This document shows positions 1-12,000 of a stretch of 50,224 bases of DNA, in pieces. The stretch comes from a virus: positions 1 through 50,224 of IMG/VR virus record IMGVR_UViG_3300042888_003016, one strand, 5' to 3'. The notes under the pieces were generated by a model that worked only from the letters and a program-made list of their open reading frames with translations, searched no databases and was not told where the DNA came from. Each line of letters opens with the position of its first letter. Positions within the stretch are counted from its first letter, which is position 1. The position numbers and the translations under genes are program-made.

Positions 1-3000
1 AGTCTGGTTCCTGGAGCCCCCTTGCGAATTACGCACAATCAAGCATGTATTTGGATTATAGAAATAAAAAAAATAGAAAAAATTTAGACATAGCGAATTC
101 CATTGATGCAAGTCAGCAGGAAGTATTCGGCGAGATATCCGAATTGATGCTGACACTAAGGGAGAGGGTTGCCAACAATACCCTCAAGCTTGCTGATTAT
201 GCAAAATCGTACGACCAGAAAACTGGAACCCTTTCACTTGATTTCTACAACCCAAAAAGACCAACTTCGGCACTTGGGGATAGCCCAGGATTACTCAAAT
301 CAATAACAATGCTTCTTGCGATAGCTACAGCAAACTCAAGAAACGGCAAGGAGCGTTCACAGGCCAGACAGGTATTGAACGAATTGCTTGATTGGGCAGA
401 AACATACTTGCCACAGTATTCAAGAATAAGACCAGGTAACAATAAAGAACTGTCCGAATTAATTGCAAACGGCCCAGTCGGAAGAATGGGTGTTCAAGAA
501 GCATACGAAGCAACAGAAAATAAAAAATACAAAACCCTTAGAGGTAGACTAAACGCTTTTGAAAATAAATCACAGAGTATTATTTTTGATTCCGTTGCAG
601 ATAGGAACCCAGTTTCAAAATTAAAAGAACTTGAATCAGAACTTGATGACATAATTTCAGAAGGATGGATGAACAGTAGGGTTCTCGCAAGTCTTTTTGA
701 AACAATTTCAGGCCACATGGACGACGCATTTGAAGAAGGTATTTCCGAAAGAACTAGGAAAAGAATGCGTCCAGTTTTTGACGGATTTGCAAATGTAATG
801 AAGGCAAAATACGACAAAGATTATGCAGAAGCTTTTGGAATGATAAGTCTTGATTCAATCCAGAGAAAACGTCGCAGAGCAAATTCCAGAACAAGACAAG
901 AAACACGAGACTCGTCACCAGTTGGCAGTATGGCGGCTGGATACTCTCCTACGAGGCTTGATACAGCAGAAATGAACAAGGACTCTCACCTCACCGAAGA
1001 GTTCAAGAATAGGTGGGTTGCTATTGACGAAAGCAATCAAAAGGCCGACGAAATACTTAGCTCCAACAATCCAAGTCTTGTAAGTTTCCCTGGAAATGAC
1101 ATAACTTTTAATTGGCAAAATGAAAGTTCAAGACTCAAATACCTGACGACATCTGACAAAAATAGATTAATCAAAAACTTTATCAGAAAACCAAATGGCG
1201 CATCTTTCCCTTCAAGGTTACGAAAAACGCAAGAATTAGACTCTTCCGGGTTGTTGGAAGAAATTGGCGTCTATGGAGAAACTTTTGAAAAACATCCGTT
1301 TTTTGTAACTTTTCATGGTGATAAATTGGTCAAGTTTGCAACCAGCCCTAGTGATGTGAATGCAGACGCAAACACTATTAAGAAAATTCTGGGAGCAATA
1401 CACCCAGAATTAAATCCAGAAACATTTGAGGCAATTTATCAATCGTGGATAAGAAACCCATTTATCACAATTGACACTAATGATGGAAAAACCGTTGGTG
1501 TTAGGTTTGGCCTAAATAACAACGACACAGAAATGAGAAATGAACTCAGAAAACGCATTCGTGATGTTTATGATTTTGTTTCACGTATAACCGGCGGGAA
1601 AGTGCCGAAAGCACAATATCCAGCAGAAAAAGAAAGTGCAGCAACGGCCGAGGCCGAATTCCCGCTAACAATGAGAGGTCTTGCAAATGACTTCTTTAGG
1701 AGAATACAGCCTTCTCTTTTGAATCGTGGTCATTCAATTGAGTCACTATCTAATATTTTTAACCAAAATGCCGAAGAAATGGCATTGCCGGAGATTGCAA
1801 ACCGTGAGCAGCTATTAAAGTTCCTGCAAGAAAACTTTCCTGGAATCATCAAAAATCTAAAACCGGAGTCATCAAAACTTGACGGTTTGACTAGTGATGA
1901 AGTTACCGAAGCTGTGGAAATAGTTTCAATGCTCAACGATGGAACAAGAGTTCTTAATTTTGGAGAAATAAAACAACTCCTTAGCACCAAAGAAAATGGC
2001 TACGAGCTTTGGACCGATGATGCAGTTGAAGAAGTTATCAACACGGTGAACAACTACACCTCGGTCTCTGGTGGCTCGCAGCTGATAGAGACTGGGCCGG
2101 TGGGAAGAATGAGTTTGCCTGGGGAGAAGCCAAGCGAAATACTCAGAGACGAGTTTGAAGCTGCACGCATTCTTCGCTCCATGCAAAAAGCAAAAGATAT
2201 GACCCCCGAGGAAGAAGATGCCTATAGAAAAGTGCAATGGGCTCGTCAGGAGCTTGAGAATGTAGTTGAAGAGGACTGGGTTAGATTTGGGCCATTTGAC
2301 CTAACCAATGCCTATCGCCCTCTTGCGGAGAGACAGTCTGGAAATCTTTCGTTATACATTAGGTCGCTTGGGGATGAAGCTGCCATGGACATGTTTAAGG
2401 AAATATCTTCAAAATTCCCCGATACAGAAAAAGAAGAATCAATCAGTGATTTTGAGTCAAAAATTAGAACTGCTTTATCCAAAGCTGCTCGTGGAGATGA
2501 GATTACTCCAAATTATCCAGACTCATGGCCGCCGGAAATGCTTGATTCAGACTTAAACGAAATACTTTCACCAAAAGAAATGGCTGCTGTTGCACAAGTC
2601 GAAGATGCGCTAGACAGAGAAACCCTGGTTTCAATGCTTGGTGGCGAGCTGCTTGGTTCAGACCCAGAAGAGACAAGACAGGAAATATTAAGAATTGTAG
2701 AGTCTCTTCCAAAAATTAATGTTCCTGAAGAAGACGGTTCTTCTAGTTCTATAAAAACCCCAGAGCAAATGAGTCAAGACATATTGATAGAAGCATTTGA
2801 TGGAACTTTGGCTTCCGCAAAAGAGCTAGTTGATTCCATGTCGGAACAACAGCTTGATTCCCTAAGAAAATCTTTCCCTATTTCTGATTATGCAAAAAAT
2901 TCTTTTAATATTCAAAATCTTCAAGTGCAAAGAGCTTCGTTAATTAGACAAACATCCGTAGCCATGGCCAAACTTTCGCAGACGGAAGATGGAAGAAACA

Positions 3001-6000
3001 AGATAAGACAACATTTGACAGAAGTTGCCGACCTTCTCCCCGATGGAACAAATGAATTGCTGAGAAAAATACAAAATAGTGAAATTGAAGAAGAAGATGC
3101 ATATGAATCTCTTTCTAGATATGTTGGCGATTCAGAATCTACGCAGCCGGTCTCAAAATTGTGGTTCAACACGGCAGCACCATTGTTTTCTGCAAATAAC
3201 GAAACATCCGATTTACTAAAAGTTTTTGAAAACGACAAAAAAAATCAAATTAATAAATTGTTCGCAGAAATTGCTTTTGCAGAAATTAATTTTTCTGAAG
3301 AATCTCCTGAAAAAATAAAAAAACAAATACAGGAATTTGTTCAAACAAATCCAGTAGACGGAATTGGTTCTAGAGGTATTTATATTGAACCAACCACCGC
3401 CGGCAAAACACAAAGCGCACTCGAGAAAAAACAATTAGAATTAATATCAAAATATGACGGAACGTCAGAGTCCGCAAAAGAAATAATTGACTCACTCACA
3501 GAAGAACAGGTAAGAAAACTCTGGGCAAAATACATATTCCCAAGTTTTTATAGAGTCACTGGAACTGGACCAGGCTCATTTATTAGAAAAAGAAATCAAA
3601 AAGCTTCTGCGGAAAGAGCACAGCAAGTACTAAATAGGCTTGAGGATAAGTTCAAGAATTCCATTTATGGTTTGGGTGGTTTCGTTGATGCAGACGGATA
3701 CTCCGCCGATGACGTAAATATGTTAATTTCCGATGCAATTGAAAACTCTTTTGGCGTAGCTTCATTGGAAAGTTTAAGCAAAGAGGAAAAGAAGGAGTAT
3801 GTTTCCCTTGTCGGATATTTCCTTTCCGGCGGCAGGTCTTTGCTCGTAAAAGGAGAATATACCGAAGCTTTGAGAAAAATTGATTTAGAAAAAACCCCAA
3901 AATCCATACAGCAAAGAAAACTTGAGAGAATTGACAATGAACTCTCCGAGATACTAAATGATGCAGGCGACAAAATGGATGAAGCCGTTTCTGATTTGTT
4001 GGGTGAGTATAGAAACATGTCTCCAGAGGAACTTGAAATTCTTCGTAAATTAGAAGAAGAATTTGGTGACACCAAAGATGAAAGCACATCTCAAGGGGGT
4101 GAATTTGCTGATGCGCCAGACGACTGGGAGGATAATGACCCATTTGGTCCTGTCGGCTCAATGGCAAGAAAGCCAGATGGCTTAACCGAAAAAGCCGAGG
4201 CACTTCTTGATGCGAACTTAACCCCTCATAAAAAACATGACCAAAAAGCACAAGATGAATTTGCATATGTTGAGCAAGCGGCAGCGCTTGAACTTAGAAA
4301 ACTTGGCTTGGAAACACCTGGAGGATTCTTCTATACAGACTCTATTGATGATGGAATTGACCCACGAATTGAGGCTTCGTATGTTGCCGAAATAAACAAG
4401 CGTGTTGATGAGCTTTTCGAAAACAGCGAGTTTAGAAGAATGAAGAGTGGCAAGCTTGTTTATATTCCACAAAGACTTATTGGAGGGGAATCAGCAAGTG
4501 CAGAAGATGAGTTAATACCATATAACCCAGAAATGGATGAAGACGAATCACTACGTCCATCAAACTTTAATCCAGATAGACACCCAATAGCATCCGCCCT
4601 GAATGAAAGATATGAGTCATTTATCGGCGGAAACAACAACCACTTTACTAGGGATTGGTTTGGTGAAAATGGAAGATATGGAACAGATGCACAAAATCTT
4701 CTTGGGTTAATCAATAACGAACCCGGGCTTATTGACATGGACAAGATTTTGACTTATGTTCAAAATCAAAGTGGCTGGATTGAGGGTGAGGACCTTGAAG
4801 AGTCAATGAGGGCTGCCGAATCGATAAGTATTCCTATTGTTCCCGAAAGATACAGGTCGGGCGGCAGTAGATTCGGAATAAGTTCATTTTCTTCGCAAAG
4901 AAGGCTTAGTGCTACTGAAAAAATAGAACTTGACAAACAGAAAAAAATAGCTCGCTCAAAAGCAAAGTCAAGCAAAGCTCTCCGCGATGGCTGGCTAAAC
5001 GACATGACAACTGGTTTAATGCTTAGCGAATCAGAAATAGGTTTGCGTGATGGATACTACCCGGATGCAGTCTTGGCTGGAATAAAATCCGCACTTCGTG
5101 AAAATGGGCAAATAGATAACCTTGATTCAGTAATAAGAGCCGCAAAAAATGCATCTGATTCTCGTTCTCAGGCAGAATCAAGAGTAAAAGCTTTGGCAAG
5201 AGTTATTGAGATTACGCAAAATTCGGGTGATTTGATTAGCGAAATATACGACATTGACAATGCCATAAATGAGCTTGATGATGCGGCAGACAGAACATCA
5301 CGCCAGTACCAGGAAAGAATACGCTCCCAAATTCTTTCAAGAGTAAGCGCAACTGCATCATTGATAAAAGCAAGAGAAATGTTTATAGCAGACCAAAAAG
5401 AAAAAATTCGTTCAAGAACAATAGCTCCAAGAGATTATCTAATTTCAATACAAGAATGGGATTCTCGATACGGTCCACAAATTCTTCAAATGCAAGCCGA
5501 AATACAATCATTTTCTACAAAAGCAGAAGCCAGTTCTCGCACTAGATACGACATAATGGTGCAAAAAGATGAGCTACAGAAAAGAGCAGCAGAGCTCAAA
5601 GACATGGTTGCAGACTCAGCAAGATATATGAATGTCTTGATGGCCCAAAGAGCGGTAAACGAAGCAATGAAGAATCTTGCCGACAATAACGGCGACGGAG
5701 TAGCTGGTTCTGGTCCTGTCGGTAGTATGAAAAAAATTGGTCGCTTATTTGGTGAATCTGGTGTGGTGAGTGGTTTTGATGAAAATGTTGATGATACTTC
5801 AAATGTTTATACTCCATTCAATATATCAATGACCAAAAAAGAAAAAGCATTAAGTAATGTGATTTTGTCTCAATTGCGTTCTGTTAATGGAATACAAACA
5901 ATTGACCTAGTAGAGAATAGAACTGCTCGGGCAAGACAGAGAATTGAGTCCTACAGACAGAGCGTCCAGTCTTCTCCGGTCGGGGCGGTTAGGGGTCTGT

Positions 6001-9000
6001 CAAACGAAATACAGGACATTCCCGAAGTGCTCAAGAGCGTATTGCAAGATGAATACAATCGCTCAATTGGCAAAATGCTTGCATTTGAAAACGAAAACGA
6101 TATTAGAAGCCTAGTTAATGCTTCTTATACCCCTCAGTTAACTCCTAATCCAATTGGTCCATATGTCATACGGCCATATGATGACCCATCAGTTACCTTG
6201 GAGCCTGAATCAAGTGGGTATTTTGGGTATGAGGAGATGCTCCCACCAACCGACAAGAGACTGCGTATTTATTACGATGCATTACGCAAAGAAGTTGAAC
6301 GGGTTGGCGGTTTTGTAATAAATCCTGGCGGTAAATCGACAAACGACGAAGGCAATAACCATAAGTGGGTTCAGGGTATGCCTGTTTATCATCAGGCAAA
6401 TGTGGATGCAGTACCATCAATCATCAAAAATGGTTTAAACAGCCGTGATGCCATGCGCATAGACGGCTCGCAGTCGCCTATTGACAAAACCAAAAAAGTT
6501 CCATCCGGGAAAATATGGCTTGCATCAACTCCCGCAATATGGGACGAACAGGCTCCACGTCAATTTGATGGGATAGTTACTATGAGAATCATGCCCGACG
6601 CAGATATGATTTCCACCCTAAATAGACACTATGCAAAAAAAGAAAAAAACTGGGACGGACTTAGCAGAAGTCCAGATTATTCAACAATTGAATTATCTGA
6701 TGCAAATATTTCCCCTAAGACAATAGAGATTCTCAACGAGCAGGGAGAATGGATTCCATTACTGAAGGCATATTTTACGACTTCGCCAGGAATGCCATCG
6801 AGGACATCTCAAATTCTTAACGAAATAGATGGTGGTGCGGATATATATTCCCTTGCAAGAAAAAACAATATGCCGATTACGGAGATTTTTTCAATTGCAG
6901 CAATTAGGGAATCACTTTTGGCGAATGTTAAACACGATATACAAAAACTGACCCTTAGACAACTTATAAATAAATACGGTTTTAGCCAGACAAGACTTAT
7001 AAACGCAATTGATGCTTCCAAAAAAGCTAACAAATTTAGAAAATCATACTCGCAGATGATGAAAAGATTTAACGAATTAGCACCAACAAACACCCTTGCT
7101 TCGTCGTACGAAATTCTAAATGAAGAATTTCCAGAAATTACAAAAATAAGGGGAATGGGTTCTGCAGCCAAGCTAATTACACTTAATGATGAGTTATTAG
7201 ATTCTGTAAGAGAAAAAATATCTAGAGCAATGAGACTTTTTTCAGACTACCCAAACATGGTTCCCCGTGTTGCAGCAGGCCTGACTGGTATTAGTCAGGA
7301 TTCAGCCAAGTCTATTTACAAGGCTTTACTAAATGATGAAAATAGAACTCCAAGGCCGGTGCCAACCGCTATCCGGGCAAGTTCACCAATGCCCGCCGAC
7401 TGGGACTACATGACATATGGAGAAAGACAGGATTGGCTCAGTTCGGATGAAGCAAAGCAGAGAATGGGCGCTCGAGCCAGAGGCTTTGCCGCGCAGCGAA
7501 ATGCAGAAGACATCGAATCATCTGGTTCAATGGATGGCCCATACGGAGCCATTGCTTCAGCTTTGAAAAAAGCAAACTTAGACAAAGATATCTATGGAAC
7601 AAATTCAAGTGACGAAAATGGAGTCAGCCCGACATTCTCCTGGAGGGGTCTAAAGGACTCAGACTTAATTAGAACTGGATTTTTGTCAACATCAAAGTTT
7701 ATTGAATCTATCCCAAACTTGCAAACTCTTAATGATGAAAATTTTGCGGTATTTTTAAACACATCGCCAGCTATTGCCCAAAAACTTAGAAGTGGTAAAT
7801 TCAATCTTTCTTTTAATGCTGCTAGAAAGCTTGCTTACTCAATAGGAAAAAATCCAGAAAATATATGGCCTACATATGCTGCGTCAGAACAGAAAAATGG
7901 CCCGGATGGCGACCTTCTTTGGATTTCAGGCAACTGGTCAGAAATGAAGCCAGTGTTTGAATCAATTGAATCAGGACAAAATGATTCGGAAATATCGGGA
8001 GCACTTGGGCGCGCAATTAACCCCAAAATGGCAACTGCTAGAAAACTTGCGACCAATGGGAAGCTTGAAGATTTCTACAAACAAGTTGGAAAAAAGAATC
8101 CAAGCATTGATGAAGTTTCTAAATTTATGTCTTCTTTAATGCCAGAATCAAGAAGGGAAACTGTTGCATCTTTCGCTAAAGCAGGGTATAGCGAATCTGA
8201 GATTGTTGAAACAACTGGATTTAACCCAAACACGGTAAGAAATCTTCTTCATGAACTGAGGAAGTCCGGTATGGCCCCATCCTCTATTGGCTCACAAGAA
8301 TGGATTGCAAAGAATAGAAAAGCAATCGTTGATGACATAGAATCCGGAATGTCAAAGAGACAAGCAATGCGCAAGTATGGAATAGGCGCAGCTGCTTTGA
8401 ACTCGGTAATTCAGCCAAAAGAAGAAAACGCAAGACCTAGGCAGTCGTTTAGAAATGCATATGAAGAAATGGCTTCTGGCCCTTCGGGTGCAATGTCAAA
8501 TCGAAGAATAGCAAGTGATGCCTCCCAGTCAAATGGCCCAACCCCAGAATGGGACTCGGAAAATCCAGAAGTTGGAGTATTTCTTCCAGATTCACCACCG
8601 GTTATGGTTGGAAGCCCGTTTCATGGGCCAATTGAAGCACGTAAGTTCTCAGACGGAGAACCCAAAGACCAAGAAGCTTTGGATAAATGGTTCCCAGGTC
8701 TTGTAGATTTGCTCAAATATCATGTTAATGGTGGAGAGCTGTTTGATTCCTCGGTTGAGTCAGAAGAAGACGCCCCAAGCGTTTATGCAGAATCAGAAAA
8801 AGACAGAACCAAGCCAGTAAATGAAATGATTAGAGCAAATCAATTCCCTGGATTGATTAGGTCAATGCGGCACATGATGGGCGAATCCTACAAGCAGATG
8901 GTCGCCGAACAGCAGGCAATTGAAGAGTTCGGACCAGATGGGTATTCTGAAAGAGGAGATAGCGCACTAGAGCGAGAATACCAACCAGGTTTTATTGATG

Positions 9001-12000
9001 TTGAGTCAATCACATCTCTTGATAGTCCAATTGCAAAAGAAATCATGATGATTTATCGTTCTCTTGGAAGGGTTACATCGGGTTTTGTTCCTGGGGACTC
9101 AAGCTGGATTAATGATGCAGTTCGTTTGATGTCCAGAGATTCAGAACTTGAAAAAATAGGACTAAATGAGGATTCCCGAAACAAAATAAAAGAGTGGATG
9201 AGAACAGCTACAGCTCGTGAATTTAAAGCTGCGCAGGCCATGTCGGCAATTCACTCAATGATGATTGATGTTGTGAATGATGTCAATAGTGCAATGTTTC
9301 CCAATAATCAATTTACTGGCAGAACAGTTGCGGACGACCAGATGCTCGGATGGTATTTTGACAGAATTTTCAAAGCAATATATGACGAAGCCGATTCATC
9401 ATTTGTTCTTGAGGATATATCTAGAGAAAAAGGTGACAGTTTTGTTCGTCTTAATCCAGAGCAAATCGAAAGATGGTATGACTCCACAAAGGACATTGGC
9501 GAAACAATGGCTGCCCTTTTTGCTGACGCAATAGAATTTTCTTCAACTAATTCAAAGTTTTCAGATGATTCGTTTAATATGCTTTCGGTTGCTCCAAGAA
9601 AAGCAGCAGATGGAAAATTCTCCATATACGGCCCGGACATTGTTTACAGCGGCATGGAGGATTCAAGACCATACAATAAGGCAGTTAAATGGTTTGCTAG
9701 ACCTGGCACGGAAGAAGAAGTTGAATCCCTGTATGATTCTTACGAAAAATCTCCAGATGCTTATTGGTGGCAGGGTGAAGACGGCCAAATATCAACGACT
9801 GAGCCAATCACAACAAAAGACATTCTATCAATGGATTCTGGTGGAGAGTTCTCTGAATACATGAGAATACTCACTGAGTCAATTGCTGAATCACCAGACG
9901 AAAATGCCTCCGTAATTCTCAGACAGCTTTTTGGAATAACCCCGTCTGGTGGAACATCTCTAAATAAAGACGAGCTTGCCCTCAATCAGGCCTACTCTCA
10001 GCTGAGCGGTTTCCTAAGAGGAGAAGTTGATTCTCTTAAAGAAAACAGGACGAGAGTTTCGGAAAATATGACAATGTCTTCATATTTCCCATGGGTAAAT
10101 TGGTCAAATTCATCAGATGCATACCCAGTAATTTCTGGAGACATACAGTCACTGCTTACCCCAGAGCAAGCAGAAAGATATGAGAAAATAAATACTTTTA
10201 CACAAGAAAGAATAGATTCTCTTGATGGGGCAGCTAAAGCCGCATATCAAAAGTATGTGGAATTAGCAAAAAATACATCTGCCATTAACAATTTAAGAAA
10301 AACTCGTGGCAGATTAGACGAATCATTAAAACCATTAGACAAAGTTTTTGAAGAAATAAAAAAATTACAGGAGAATCCTGAAAACGCATCTGAAACAGTT
10401 GGCCTTCTTGCAGAATTACAACAATTTGCCGAAGAAATTGGTGCTCAGCAAATCGCCGACACAATTGACGGAATTGCGATGAAAATTTTTGAAGCGCTTC
10501 AGGGTAATGCAACAGATTATAATCCCAATTTTAAAGATGCAAAAACCCTTATGTTAAATTTAGTACAAAACGAATTTGCTCAATACTTGAAATTTTTTGA
10601 TTCTGCTATGAGCGTAGGTGACGCTTTTGAAAAAATTGCACAATTTATTAAAGCGGAAGACAAAAAAACACGAAGAAATTCATTAATGCCAAGATACAAA
10701 CGAGAAGTCATTGATGCTGCTCCAGCTTCTACATTCTCAACAGATTTCAAAAATATAAGAACTTTTGATTCTTGGCTAAATGACAACGGTTATGAAGATT
10801 TGACATACGAATACTACTCATCGGCAGATGAAATACCTAAAAATTTCTTTGGCGAATCTTCGGAAATAAATGATGACAGAATTGTTCCACCTGGTGATGG
10901 TCCCATAGGCAAAATGGCACTGAATAGATACACCAAACCAAACATCATGTCTGTTGTGCACGCTCACGAAGAAGCAAAACTTGGTAAGTCCAGTGAGGTA
11001 ACAATACCCTACCTACTGCTTGGTCTTGCAAGAGAAAACATCGGTAAAAAGTCTGTTAACCAAAGCATTGCCGGAAGAGTGCTTAATAGACTGGGTATTA
11101 GTGTTAACGACCTACGTGACGCAATAAGTAAAACATTAACCCCAAGCACGAGTGATGATTCAGGGAAAGTTGCTTCTTTGAGTTTTAGCGCTAGAAAAAC
11201 AATGATTAACTCAGTAAGGGAAGCCCTTAATCGTGGTGAAAACATAATTGATACAGAACACTTAATTGCTTCAATTGCCAGAGCAAAAGATGGAAGAGAT
11301 GATGGTCTTTCCGAAATTCTAAAGTCTCTTGGAACCAGCAAGTCAGAGCTACTTGCAGAGAGTGTTTCCACAATGAAGAGATTCTCAATGGGTCGATTCC
11401 CCAACGAGAGTGGCCCAATTGGGAAAATGGGTATTGCGAGAGATGCTACTTTGCAAAGGGATAGAGAAATTGAAGCGCTTAGAGCTGATGAAAACGCATC
11501 AAACCTATGGTTCAACAAAGACAGAAACCCTGGAATCAGAAACAATACAGCCTCCGACTCGGAGCAAGTACAAGAACTACAGAGACTGATGGACTTGTAT
11601 GTTTCTGGTGTTGCAGATAAGAGTATTTCAGCAAACGACTTCAGAGAAGGAACATCACCTTTTTCTTCAGACTCGATTCTTCCTACCAATTCCTCGCTTA
11701 TATATGGAGAAATAGGAGAAGAGCCATCAGATATTATTGGAGCAATTGCATATCGTTCAAATCTGATAGATGCAATGATTGACCGTTCTGGCAAGGATTA
11801 CAAGGATTACACAGACATTATTGCTAAAGCAAAATCACTCTTTAACAATGACAAGCACATTGAGCTATTCAATGATGATTCACCAACCGGCAGAATGTCA
11901 ACATTTGATGGTTTAATTAAGTCCTATGAAGGCATATACGGCATGCCTACGATGCAACCTCAGGACGAGTACTACGAATCTGTTTATGGAACAAGAGACA

